From CAUZSH01 sp963582935 (GTDB lineage: Bacteria > Pseudomonadota > Gammaproteobacteria > Francisellales > Francisellaceae): a stretch of 64,000 nucleotides of DNA. Positions 55,594 to 64,000 of the stretch are shown piece by piece. The notes beneath the pieces were generated by a model. The model was not told where the DNA came from, made no database searches, and worked only from the letters and a program-made list of their open reading frames with translations. How positions within the stretch are numbered: the stretch's first letter is position 1; every line of letters begins with the position of its first letter. The position numbers and the translations under genes were made by a program. The DNA lies in NCBI GenBank assembly GCA_963582935.1, contig CAUZSH010000001.1:1-64000 (forward strand), in the 5' to 3' direction.

Positions 55594-57069
55594 TTGAGCT
55601 CAACAACCCGTGATAATTTCAAATCACCTTGGACATTCGTATTAGCCGCTATCGGTTCAGCCGCAGGACTCGGCAACTTATGGCGATTCCCCTATCTAGC
55701 CTATGAACATGGCGGTGCTGCTTTTTTCCTCGCATACTTTATTTGCTTGGTCGGTATTGGTCTGCCTTTTTTAATCGCTGAAATCGGCATGGGTCAAATC
55801 ACCCGCAAAGCCGCGCCACAATCTCTCGCCATTGCAGGAAAGTCTAGCCGTTTTAAATTAATCGGATGGCTTGCTGCTATGATTTCATTTAGCATATTAA
55901 CTTATTATGTTGTCATTACCTCTTGGACGGTTAATTTCGCGATCAATTCTATTAATCAACCTTGGCAGGGAGGTAGCGAAAATTATTTTTATCAAACTTT
56001 TCTGCATATCTCTAAAAGTGTCTCTCAAGTAGGCCACCTAAATACCCCAATAGTCTTAGGCGTGCTTGCCACCCTCTTGCTGCTTTATCTTGCCATCCAT
56101 CGAGGCAGCTCTGGCATTGCGGTCGTTGCCAAATGGATTACACCCATTCCTTTTATCCTACTGTTTATCCTACTTGCAAACTCACTACAATTATCTGGGG
56201 CAGAGATCGGGCTTAAAAAACTACTCATTCCTCAATGGGACTATTTATATTCTCTTGATTTATGGTTTGATGCGGCAAGCCAAGTGCTATTTTCCCTATC
56301 CCTTGCCTTTGGAGTCATGTTCGCTTACGGTGCAATCCTAGATAAAAAAGTCAATATCAAGAAAATGGCAACCATCATTATTTTTGGCGATACTTTAGCG
56401 GCAATGCTCGGTGGACTGATCGTCTTTTCAGTGCTTGGACATATGTCATTCGTTCAACACCTACCCATTGATGAGGTGGTAACGGGCGGTATTGGATTAG
56501 CTTTTGTGGTGATTCCAAAAGCATTATCCTTTTTACCTTACGGTAGTACGACTTTTTCAGTCATATTTTATGTCGCACTTTTCTTACTTGCCTTTACCTC
56601 GATTGTTTCACTTTTTGAGGCCGTACTTGCAGCTATCATGGACAGTACTGCTAAGCTAAAACGTTCGGCTATCTTATCAATTCTTGTGCTAGCTGTTTTT
56701 GGCTTAAGCTTGCTATACAGCGCAGACAATGGGTTATATATCCTCGATATTGTGGATCATTTTGTCAGTGGTTATGGCATACTGGTCGTAAGCATTTTAG
56801 AGTGCATTATCATCGGTTGGATATATGATGCGGAAAGATTACGCTATCAGCTTAAAAAACAAAGTGGTCTGACCCTCAGCCCCATATTCAATATTCTCAT
56901 CCGATTTATTATTCCTACCGTCTTGTTGGTGCTTCTTGTTAGACAGGTTATGTTTGATCTTGAAAAAACCTACGGTGGTTACCCTAGTCTATATCTAGGG
57001 CTATTTGGAATTGGGTCACTCCTCTTTATGCTATTCATCGGCTTTATCTTAAGCAAAATATTCAAATAA
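55594..57069 (+). CDS. Neurotransmitter:sodium symporter (NSS) family transporter, second copy
   Basis: 491 residues with about twelve hydrophobic segments. The NSS helix-1 motif reads IGSAAGLGNLWRFPYLAYE, close to but distinct from the copy at 7374 (GNIWKFPYMAG). The TTG start at 55594 has GGAG five bases upstream. No obvious operon partner. Substrate unknown, probably an amino acid. Confidence 0.9.
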   Translation: MSSTTRDNFKSPWTFVLAAIGSAAGLGNLWRFPYLAYEHGGAAFFLAYFICLVGIGLPFLIAEIGMGQITRKAAPQSLAIAGKSSRFKLIGWLAAMISFSILTYYVVITSWTVNFAINSINQPWQGGSENYFYQTFLHISKSVSQVGHLNTPIVLGVLATLLLLYLAIHRGSSGIAVVAKWITPIPFILLFILLANSLQLSGAEIGLKKLLIPQWDYLYSLDLWFDAASQVLFSLSLAFGVMFAYGAILDKKVNIKKMATIIIFGDTLAAMLGGLIVFSVLGHMSFVQHLPIDEVVTGGIGLAFVVIPKALSFLPYGSTTFSVIFYVALFLLAFTSIVSLFEAVLAAIMDSTAKLKRSAILSILVLAVFGLSLLYSADNGLYILDIVDHFVSGYGILVVSILECIIIGWIYDAERLRYQLKKQSGLTLSPIFNILIRFIIPTVLLVLLVRQVMFDLEKTYGGYPSLYLGLFGIGSLLFMLFIGFILSKIFK

Positions 57070-57075
57070 AACACC

Positions 57076-57532
57076 TTAACTCAGCTTCCAAACCACCGCA
57101 GACTTCCCCTGACACTTGTCGGTTACCCAAATAAGCTCTGTCTTATCTGTATCAGGATTTTTTTGATCATGTAGCCACATTGTTGAGCTCCAATCTTGTT
57201 TACCATCGGCATTCTCAGTCCAAATACTTTCCTTTACAAAAATGGCATTGAAATCGCTATTACAAGCAAGGTTGTATTTATCAAACTTTATATATACCAT
57301 TTTCAGCACGGGTATAGCCTCCCTCCACCAATAATGCCATCGAAACAATATTCGGCATATAGGCAAAACAAAATTCTTGTGATACAGGGTTTTTAACATC
57401 TGTCCGCGGCTCAATATTATAGAATACCGACATTGAAGGACTATGCGGATCAAAGTTTTGATTGACGTATAAAATTGTAAAAGCAAAAACACTTGTCACG
57501 ACTGCCATCAAACATAGAATTAGTCTTACCAT
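57076..57532 (-). pseudogene. Small exported protein of unknown function, frameshifted
   Basis: An ATG at 57532 opens a signal-like helix (RLILCLMAVVTSVFAF) and continues to ...ARAEN-type sequence GGYTRAENGIYKV, then stops. The next frame continues YIKFDKYNLACNSDFNAIFV and VWTENADGKQDWSS-like text to 57076. The frames meet at a TATATATA run (57289-57296). Two extra bases there would give an uninterrupted protein of about 150 residues with three or more Cys. No family recognised. Confidence 0.6.
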
Positions 57533-57654
57533 TGTTGAAATCTCTCCCTGAAAAAATTCAGGGTCAACTTTAACGCAAGATCAACTGATAAAAAACCTTA
57601 ATTTTTCATAGGGAATTTCACCCCTAAATATCCATAGGAAAATAATTAAATAGC

Positions 57655-58740
57655 TTACTTGAAATAAATATCTACGATAGTTTCAACGTCTTCAACTGAG
57701 ACATCCGTTTTCAAAGTGGCATTACCCAGTCCTTTAAGCAAAATAAATTTCACCTGCCCTTGATCATTCTTTTTATCTCGACGCATAGCTTGCCAAAAAG
57801 GTGCTCTCGCCACATCCTTTGGGATTTCCATGGGCAAACCTACTTTTTCAATCAAATACTTTATACGCCCAACATCTTCCGCTGAAACCATCCCTAATGC
57901 CTTCGAAAGATCGCTTGCAATCAAGATTCCAACGGCAACAGCTTCACCGTGTTTTAAGCCTTGATACTTTTGAACGGCTTCGATCGCATGACCAAAAGTA
58001 TGTCCGAGATTTAATAATGCGCGAACTCCTAAGGTTTCTTTTTCATCCTCAGCAACTACTTGCGCTTTCAGCTCACAACTACGCTGAATGGCATAGCTTA
58101 ATACATCTGAATCTCTCTGCATCAGCTTTTCTATATTCGCCTCTAGCCAGCAAAAGAAATCACGGTCAATAATACAGCCGTATTTGATGACTTCTGCCAA
58201 ACCTGCTTTGTATTCATTATCAGGCAATGTGCTAAGCATTTTCATCTCAATTAGAACGGCTTGAGGCTGATAAAAAGCCCCGATCATATTTTTACCCAAG
58301 GGATGATTGATACCCGTTTTTCCGCCAACAGAAGAGTCCACACAAGCGAGCAATGAAGTCGGCACTTGAACAAGATCAATCCCACGCTGATAAGTCGCCG
58401 CCACAAAGCCAGACATGTCACCAATCACACCACCACCCAATGCAATGATCGTACTATTTCGAGAAAAACTTTCTTCCAATAGTTGTGAATATATTTTTGA
58501 AAGCGTTTCGCTATTTTTATGTCGCTCACCATCTGGCAAGATGCAAGTGGAACAAGTGAGTCCCGCCCTCAATAGCTTCTCCTGCCAATGAGATAAATAT
58601 AAAGGTGCAATCACGTCATTGGTGACGATCATCACACGTTTATGACGAATTAAAGGCTGAATGTCATCCGCTATAATTTGATCGGAAATAAGAATAGGAT
58701 ACTGTGTATGACCTAGGTCAAGGACCACAGTTTTGGGCAT
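57655..58740 (-). CDS. aroB: 3-dehydroquinate synthase
   Basis: Second step of the shikimate pathway. 361 residues. The NAD-binding GGGVIGDMSGFVAATYQRGI, the active-site GGKTGINHPLGKNMIGAFYQ block and the zinc-ligand His in NLGHTFGHAIE are all present. It begins at the aroK stop, so they are co-translated, following the widespread pilQ-aroK-aroB order. Confidence 0.97.
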   Translation of the reverse strand: MPKTVVLDLGHTQYPILISDQIIADDIQPLIRHKRVMIVTNDVIAPLYLSHWQEKLLRAGLTCSTCILPDGERHKNSETLSKIYSQLLEESFSRNSTIIALGGGVIGDMSGFVAATYQRGIDLVQVPTSLLACVDSSVGGKTGINHPLGKNMIGAFYQPQAVLIEMKMLSTLPDNEYKAGLAEVIKYGCIIDRDFFCWLEANIEKLMQRDSDVLSYAIQRSCELKAQVVAEDEKETLGVRALLNLGHTFGHAIEAVQKYQGLKHGEAVAVGILIASDLSKALGMVSAEDVGRIKYLIEKVGLPMEIPKDVARAPFWQAMRRDKKNDQGQVKFILLKGLGNATLKTDVSVEDVETIVDIYFK

Positions 58741-59261
58741 TATTGATCTTCCATCAATAATTTCACAATACGTTGCACAACATTACGAACCGTCGTGTCA
58801 CTCGTTTCAATCGTAAGATCAGCAATCTCGCGATATAATGGCTCTCTTTCAAGCATCATTTTTTCTAGCTGAGCTTTTTTATCTTTTACTTGAAGTAATG
58901 GGCGTTTCTTATCTTTAGCTGTGCGTTCTAGTTGCTGTTCAACTGAAGCTTGTAAATAAACCACTTTCCCTCGTGAAGAAAGCAATGTGCGATTTTCTGG
59001 TAGAATAATCGCGCCGCCGCCCGTAGCAAGTACGATACTCTGCTCGCCGACTAAAGCTTCAATGGCTTGCTTTTCTCTTTGACGAAAACCCTCTTCACCT
59101 TCAATATCAAATATCCAATCTATTGTGACGCCACACTTTGATTCTATTACGCGGTCAGAGTCGTAAAAATCAAGTTTTAGCTCCGTTGCAAGCTGACGTC
59201 CAATTGTACTTTTTCCTGCACCAACAGGACCTATCAAAAACACACTTTGAGATCTTACCAT
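58740..59261 (-). CDS. aroK: Shikimate kinase
   Basis: It phosphorylates shikimate at O3. 173 residues. P-loop [15 protein letters not shown], substrate-binding Asp in FYDSDRVIE, and ATGGGAI motif. It lies 120 bases after the pilQ stop. Confidence 0.97.
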   Translation of the reverse strand: MVRSQSVFLIGPVGAGKSTIGRQLATELKLDFYDSDRVIESKCGVTIDWIFDIEGEEGFRQREKQAIEALVGEQSIVLATGGGAIILPENRTLLSSRGKVVYLQASVEQQLERTAKDKKRPLLQVKDKKAQLEKMMLEREPLYREIADLTIETSDTTVRNVVQRIVKLLMEDQ

Positions 59262-59381
59262 ATTAATAAATCTTTCTTCTTTTAATTTAGTTAATTTAAG
59301 TTGCCCTTACCGGCTCAGTTTCCAACCCTATTCCTAAGGTTCTGATAAAATACACAATATTATACTCAATCGCAACCCAAA

Positions 59382-61391
59382 TTAACTTTCATGTCGCTTA
59401 ATTGTGGTTTTGATGATCGTTGGGGTGATAAAGATAAGCAATTCTCGATTAACAATCTTATTTTTAACACTTTTAAACAACCAGCCTAAAAATGGAATAT
59501 CTCCCAAAAGTGGCACTTTGGTTTGTTCTTTGGTTAAATCTTTCTCATATATCCCACCCAGCACAATTGTTTCACCATCAAACGTCATTAGTCTAGTTTG
59601 AATTTCACGGGTATCAATCGATTGCACACCGCCAGCGCCGGTTGATGAGACTTGATCTTTTTTCACCTGTATATCTAAGATAATAGTATTATTTGGTGCA
59701 ATTTGAGGGGTGACTTTCAACTCAAGCACCGCTTCTTTAAAGGTAACACTCGCTGCCCCGCTGGCGCTTGCTTCTAAGTAGGGAACTTCTTTACCTTGCT
59801 TAATAAACGCCTCTTGATTATCTGAAACCGTCAGGTGTGGACTAGAAATAAGCTTTGCATCCCCCTCGAACTCTAAGGCTCGTATTTCTAAGCTTAAATC
59901 GATATTCCCAAATAAACGTGAAATAGCAATACCAAGAGTGCTTGTTCCTGCCGCGCCTACTGAAGAAATGAATGCTCCAGGATGCGCACTCCCATAAGCC
60001 TTGCCAACAAAATCTTGCCCTGAGCTAATATTAAGGTCTTTTAATACCCATTTAACTCCAAACTCATCGAGAAACTCTTTATTAATCTCCACAATTCTTG
60101 CTTCGATTAACACTTGTTCTACTGGGACATCCAATTCTTTTAAGATTTCAATCGCTCTGCCAATCCCCTCTTCAGTGTCTCGTATCACCAAAGTATTGGT
60201 TCTTTGGTCTGCTTGGATAGAGCCTCTTGGCGTTAAAATAGGAAAGCCTCCGCCTGATGCTGACTGCAGTAACCCCATGGCCTCTCCCGCTGTGGAATAA
60301 TTTAACGGATAAAAACGTGTATACAATGGCGCCAATTCTTCTGATGCTTGACGTGCGGATAACTCTGCCTTTTCATGCGCCACAATTTCAGAACCTGGTG
60401 CGATGTAAAGAATTGTGCCAATCTGACGTTTTCCTAGACTCTCAGATACCAATATAATTTCTAATGCTTGCTGCCACGGCACATCTTTTAGACCTAAGGT
60501 AATAGATCCACCCACAGAATCATTGACCACCATATTAATCCCTGCAAAATTCGCAATAATTTGCAGTGCCGCTCGTACGGTAATATCCTGTAAATTCAAC
60601 GATATCTTTTTATTATTTTCAAAAACATTTCCATTAAGGCTTTGCTTCCGCACCGTGACTTTTAACGTATTACCATCTTTGACTTCTTCATAACTCATCA
60701 GTGAGTTACTTCTTAGCCTAAACTCGGCATAGGCAAACCCATTGACACCGGTAATTGAACTCAAAGGAGTTTCAAAAGAAGTAACATTCATTCTATGCGT
60801 CCACTTTTCAGCAATACTTGCCTTTTGAATTTTAATAATAACGTCATCGCCATCTTTTTTAGTGGTAACCAGTCCATGGTTTTTAGGTAACTGTATGGTC
60901 AAAACACCCGAACGATCTATCCCTTTTACAAAAGTAATCTCTTCTATCACATTATCCATTTGCTTTTGGGTCATGCCATTTGTATCCATCGCACTATCAT
61001 AAGCATTATTTAAAGCAAATTGCACCGTATGTTCATCTTGCCTTAAAAGTCTGATAGTTTCCTGTTGAGATAAATCAATAATCATCCGGCTTTTTTGCTT
61101 ACCTTTCATCATCGAAACACTTTCAATCAAGTTACTTTTAAGTTTATCTAAAGCGCCTTCTGGCACTTTCATTTTAACCGTTACCGGGAAATCAAACACC
61201 ACCTGCTTACCTTCATTGGTCACGAAATATTTTGGTATGGTTGCCTGTTCATCAAAGCTAAAATCTAGCCCTACCGTCTTACCATTACTTTCCACTGACG
61301 TAACACCAATCAAGGCATTCGCATTGATACTATTAGACATCATCGCTAACAGTAGCGGGACACCATATTTTAAAACTCTGTGCGTCACCAT
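59382..61391 (-). CDS. pilQ: Type IV pilus secretin PilQ
   Basis: Outer-membrane ring through which the pilus passes. 669 residues with a signal peptide, AMIN-type peptidoglycan-binding region, an STN/N0 domain (ISLNLQDITVRAALQIIANF), secretin N1 (RTNTLVIRDTEEGI) and the C-terminal secretin signature VPLLGDIPFLGWLFK. It follows pilP by a single base. Confidence 0.96.
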   Translation of the reverse strand: MVTHRVLKYGVPLLLAMMSNSINANALIGVTSVESNGKTVGLDFSFDEQATIPKYFVTNEGKQVVFDFPVTVKMKVPEGALDKLKSNLIESVSMMKGKQKSRMIIDLSQQETIRLLRQDEHTVQFALNNAYDSAMDTNGMTQKQMDNVIEEITFVKGIDRSGVLTIQLPKNHGLVTTKKDGDDVIIKIQKASIAEKWTHRMNVTSFETPLSSITGVNGFAYAEFRLRSNSLMSYEEVKDGNTLKVTVRKQSLNGNVFENNKKISLNLQDITVRAALQIIANFAGINMVVNDSVGGSITLGLKDVPWQQALEIILVSESLGKRQIGTILYIAPGSEIVAHEKAELSARQASEELAPLYTRFYPLNYSTAGEAMGLLQSASGGGFPILTPRGSIQADQRTNTLVIRDTEEGIGRAIEILKELDVPVEQVLIEARIVEINKEFLDEFGVKWVLKDLNISSGQDFVGKAYGSAHPGAFISSVGAAGTSTLGIAISRLFGNIDLSLEIRALEFEGDAKLISSPHLTVSDNQEAFIKQGKEVPYLEASASGAASVTFKEAVLELKVTPQIAPNNTIILDIQVKKDQVSSTGAGGVQSIDTREIQTRLMTFDGETIVLGGIYEKDLTKEQTKVPLLGDIPFLGWLFKSVKNKIVNRELLIFITPTIIKTTIKRHES

Positions 61392-61392
61392 T

Positions 61393-61941
61393 TTATTGTT
61401 CCTCTTTGTCGAGAATCATTTCCACTTTTTTCTCTTCCCATAAACCAGATGGTCCTTTTATAATTTCGGTAATAAAAACCGTATCCGCAGTGATCGCATC
61501 TATTTTCCCATTATCTTTACCGACAAAATCACCCGTCTTCACACTGTAAATATTGCGGTCGTCACCATTTTTAATCAATGCCCAATTTTGTGTGCCCTGC
61601 TGGATAATCCCCACGAATTTCATCTGCCCAATGGCATATTCTTCCAGTGGCCCTTTTACTCTATTCTCATCTGGCAGTCTTTTTAGGTTGCTTTGCGCTG
61701 CTAACTGAGAATTTGTTGCCATTGGTTTTTGAAATGGATCACGTTCACTCGGATTTATAAATAAATAAGGTTGATAGCGCTTAATTTCAGGCAAGGGTTT
61801 GATCTTTTGCGCTTTTGTATTTTTCTTAAGTTCTTGCACATACTGCTGAAGATCACTTGTTCCTTTATTCGAGCAGGCCGACAACCCAAACAAAATAACC
61901 ATCAATGAGAGAACCTTAATCCATCTAGCCACGATTAACAC
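61393..61941 (-). CDS. pilP: Type IV pilus assembly lipoprotein PilP
   Basis: Periplasmic lipoprotein linking PilQ to PilNO. 182 residues, lipobox LSAC (Cys23), then a Pro/Lys-rich stretch and a beta-domain with GQMKFVGIIQQGTQNWALI. Its start overlaps pilO by 17 bases. Confidence 0.93.
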   Translation of the reverse strand: MLIVARWIKVLSLMVILFGLSACSNKGTSDLQQYVQELKKNTKAQKIKPLPEIKRYQPYLFINPSERDPFQKPMATNSQLAAQSNLKRLPDENRVKGPLEEYAIGQMKFVGIIQQGTQNWALIKNGDDRNIYSVKTGDFVGKDNGKIDAITADTVFITEIIKGPSGLWEEKKVEMILDKEEQ

Positions 61942-62572
61942 CTTTTCCTCTGACCCCTTTCTCTGAAGGTTTTCGTTGTTCGTCTTCGTTGAGGTATCGA
62001 TATGTATTTGCCTTAATCGTCATATTTAAACCATCTTCTTGCTTTGCGCCCTCTTTCCCTGATGGGCGAATGGAAAAATCATGAATCATGACAATCCGAG
62101 GGAGTGCCGAAATACCACTGATAAACTGACCGAGCTCATCATAGGTTCCCGATACTGAGATCTCGATGGGTAGCGTCGCATAAAAACTTTCCACTTTTTC
62201 AGGCATAGGACGAATAAGCCGAAAGGTTAATCCTGCTCGCACACCCACACTGGTAATATCATCCACCAACTGAGGGACTTCTTTACTATTTGGAAGCTGT
62301 TGAATCATGGATTCGTAGATCCCTTTAAGCTCTTCAATTTGCGCTTGATATTGGGGCAAACTCACTGCTTGCTTCATCTTTAATGCGACGGATGTTTTAA
62401 GCTGGCTCTCTTTTTTCTGTATGGTAGAAAGATTATCTAAAGTATTCTTTGCATAAAACCAATATCCCGCAAAAGTACAGGCTGAAAATATAATCAAAGC
62501 ACTCAATGACTTAATCCAAACTGGCCAGTCAGCGACATTCGATAAATTTATTTCATTGAGTTTCAGTGCCAT
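61925..62572 (-). CDS. pilO: Type IV pilus alignment protein PilO
   Basis: Inner-membrane protein that pairs with PilN. 215 residues: N-terminal membrane helix (SLSALIIFSACTFAGYWFY), a coiled coil (KESQLKTSVALKMKQAVSLP) and a ferredoxin-like periplasmic domain. One base after pilN. Confidence 0.93.
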   Translation of the reverse strand: MALKLNEINLSNVADWPVWIKSLSALIIFSACTFAGYWFYAKNTLDNLSTIQKKESQLKTSVALKMKQAVSLPQYQAQIEELKGIYESMIQQLPNSKEVPQLVDDITSVGVRAGLTFRLIRPMPEKVESFYATLPIEISVSGTYDELGQFISGISALPRIVMIHDFSIRPSGKEGAKQEDGLNMTIKANTYRYLNEDEQRKPSEKGVRGKGVNRG

Positions 62573-62573
62573 G

Positions 62574-63155
62574 TCACCTCATCTTCTTTATCTGAATTTG
62601 ATCATCTTCTTCAGATTCCTTCACATCAATTTCAAGCTTAAAGTCACTAAAGCGTTGCAACTGGGAATCTTGCGTTTTAATCTCAACAAGTGTTGCTTTT
62701 TGGAGCCAATTTGCTTGATTGATCACCCGCATAAATCTTGACAACTCATTATTGGAATCACTTTTCCCAACAATGTTGATAATATCTCCATGCTCCTGCA
62801 AATCGGTAATATAAATACCTTCTGGGATAATTCTCGCAAGCTCCGTAAAAATATGAACCACTAATGGGCGTTTCTGCTGTAGCTTCTCAATAACCCTTAC
62901 TCTGTCCCAAATTGATTTTTGTTCTTTCTTTAATTTATTGATGTCCTCAACTTTTTTAGCGAGTAGTGAAATTTCTTTTTGAAGATAATTATTACGAGCC
63001 TTTTGCGCATCCAACCAACCATTAAAAACGTATTGCATACCCAAGACGGCAATACCCGAAAAAACCAATCCTGCTATCAGTGCCATGATAAAGTGCTTTT
63101 TTCGTCGTATTCGATCTGACTCACGCCAAGGAATCAGATTGATGCTAATAATCAT
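62574..63155 (-). CDS. pilN: Type IV pilus assembly protein PilN
   Basis: Inner-membrane partner of PilM and PilO. 193 residues starting MIISINLIPWRESDRIRRKK, with the INLLPWR-type PilM-binding motif, a membrane helix and coiled coil. Overlaps pilM by four bases. Confidence 0.94.
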   Translation of the reverse strand: MIISINLIPWRESDRIRRKKHFIMALIAGLVFSGIAVLGMQYVFNGWLDAQKARNNYLQKEISLLAKKVEDINKLKKEQKSIWDRVRVIEKLQQKRPLVVHIFTELARIIPEGIYITDLQEHGDIINIVGKSDSNNELSRFMRVINQANWLQKATLVEIKTQDSQLQRFSDFKLEIDVKESEEDDQIQIKKMR

Positions 63156-64000
63156 CTTAACTCGTCACGTAAGGCTAAACCTGTTGCAATCATATACCGA
63201 AATGGCTCATCCACTTGCTCACCTTTTTTAACCTTCATTCCATTAAAGGGGTCCACCGTCATCACGGTTTTATTCAGGTAAAGCGCTAATTCTTCATTCA
63301 AGTCATCCATGCCAGCTCTATCGCCATAGACCAGCACTGCTTCAATATCTTGACCGTCATTGTTGGCTGAAAATATTTGAAAGTTTCGCTTATACCACGA
63401 CATGCTATCTTCAATATCACGCATTTCACTAATTTTTTCAGGAAAAGTTTGTTCTTCCGTGTAAGCGACCTCACCCTTATTTAAAATCACCACTCGCGTC
63501 ATACTCAAGGAAACTTCTATAAAGGCAACACACACTTGATCTGAATATTCAAAATCAGGATGCAAAAGTAGTAGCTCACAAGCTCGAAGTAATGCAAATT
63601 GGTAAACGTCCACAATTTCAGGCGTTAATCCCGCACCAGAGATAATATCCATATAGTTATCAACAGGTTCTCGATGCGTTGCCACCAGCAAGACATCCTG
63701 CTTATTCTTTTTATTTTCAGTAGGACCCAAAATTTGAAAGTCCATTCTAACTTCATCCATACTGTATGGAATATGCTTATCGGCATCAATTGAAAGTTGC
63801 TGTTCTACAGAATCTTCATCTAAGTTATCATCTAGAGGAATAACTTTCGTCATCACATTTGCAGGCAACACCGCTACGGCTACTTTCTTCGTTTTTATTT
63901 TGTGTAAGGTGATTAATTTTTTTAGTAGCTCACTTAAAGCGACCACATCATTTATTTTAATGCCCTCAATCGCGCCCTCTGGAACTGCCCCTCTTACGGA
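63152..64000 (-). CDS. pilM: Type IV pilus assembly ATPase-like protein PilM, partial
   Basis: Actin-like cytoplasmic protein that binds PilN. The open frame continues to the window edge as SVRGAVPEGAIEGIKINDVV, so the GTG at 63946 is internal. About 283 residues are present; the N-terminal portion, usually about 70 residues, is missing. Family features: VAVAVLPANVMTKVIPL, DEDSVEQQLSIDADKHIPYS and the C-terminal YMIATGLALRDE. Confidence 0.94.
   Translation of the reverse strand, partial: SVRGAVPEGAIEGIKINDVVALSELLKKLITLHKIKTKKVAVAVLPANVMTKVIPLDDNLDEDSVEQQLSIDADKHIPYSMDEVRMDFQILGPTENKKNKQDVLLVATHREPVDNYMDIISGAGLTPEIVDVYQFALLRACELLLLHPDFEYSDQVCVAFIEVSLSMTRVVILNKGEVAYTEEQTFPEKISEMRDIEDSMSWYKRNFQIFSANNDGQDIEAVLVYGDRAGMDDLNEELALYLNKTVMTVDPFNGMKVKKGEQVDEPFRYMIATGLALRDELR

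Overview
This is a contiguous chromosomal segment from an AT-rich gammaproteobacterium. The evidence is the gene set and its order: pilMNOPQ-aroK-aroB, the nine-gene atpIBEFHAGDC operon, bamD divergent from rluD, and HldD, WaaA, PlsY, GlnD and a 180-kDa-type NAD-glutamate dehydrogenase. The genus cannot be fixed by eye. A large secreted chitinase, a methylcitrate cycle and an LPS-bearing envelope would fit relatives of Cardiobacteriales (Wohlfahrtiimonas/Ignatzschineria-like), but that is a guess.

Layout. 1-1.8 kb: an IS6-type transposase start at the edge, an MFS exporter, and an internally deleted IS3-like remnant. 1.9-6.6 kb: prpB-prpC-prpD (propionate catabolism), with a frameshifted stand-alone thioester reductase upstream. 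6.7-11 kb: peptide deformylase, a sodium-coupled transporter, NlpD and ObgE. 11.1-18.1 kb: the whole F1Fo ATP synthase operon, with a recognisable promoter and terminator. 18.1-21.5 kb: a POT peptide transporter, a small cupin, tRNA-Thr and tRNA-Asp, and a bacterial pentameric ligand-gated channel. 21.6-25.1 kb: dnaX and rpsA. 25.2-29.5 kb: a ROK sugar kinase, a broken isopenicillin-N-synthase-like oxygenase, a duplicated ~110-bp intergenic repeat, and ligA. 29.5-38.9 kb: NAD-glutamate dehydrogenase, truA, a broken type IV pilin-like gene, an acyl-CoA-binding protein, a phosphorylase-esterase fusion and bamD. 38.9-43.6 kb: rluD and a GH18+GH19 chitinase. 44-55.2 kb: plsY, hldD, waaA, ispA, ung, pilD, glnD, a DsbC/DsbG-like lipoprotein and anmK. 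55.2-64 kb: a small exported protein, a second NSS transporter, a frameshifted small exported protein, and aroB-aroK-pilQPONM running off the right edge.

Functional themes are energy conservation (atp, gdh, prp), envelope building and recycling (NlpD, BamD, PlsY, HldD, WaaA, AnmK), a type IV pilus apparatus (pilMNOPQ, pilD), and chitin or peptide scavenging.

The most unusual items are: (i) a single ORF joining an MTA/purine-phosphorylase-like domain to an HSL-type esterase, next to an acyl-CoA-binding protein; (ii) a Cys-loop-type ligand-gated ion channel; (iii) a chitinase carrying both GH18 and GH19 domains joined by two in-frame minisatellite linkers; (iv) a dnaX slippery heptamer; (v) four genes each disrupted by a 1-2 base indel in a short repeat, which points either to gene decay or to assembly error; and (vi) the duplicated intergenic repeat after ligA. 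I did not find CRISPR arrays, prophage modules or rRNA.
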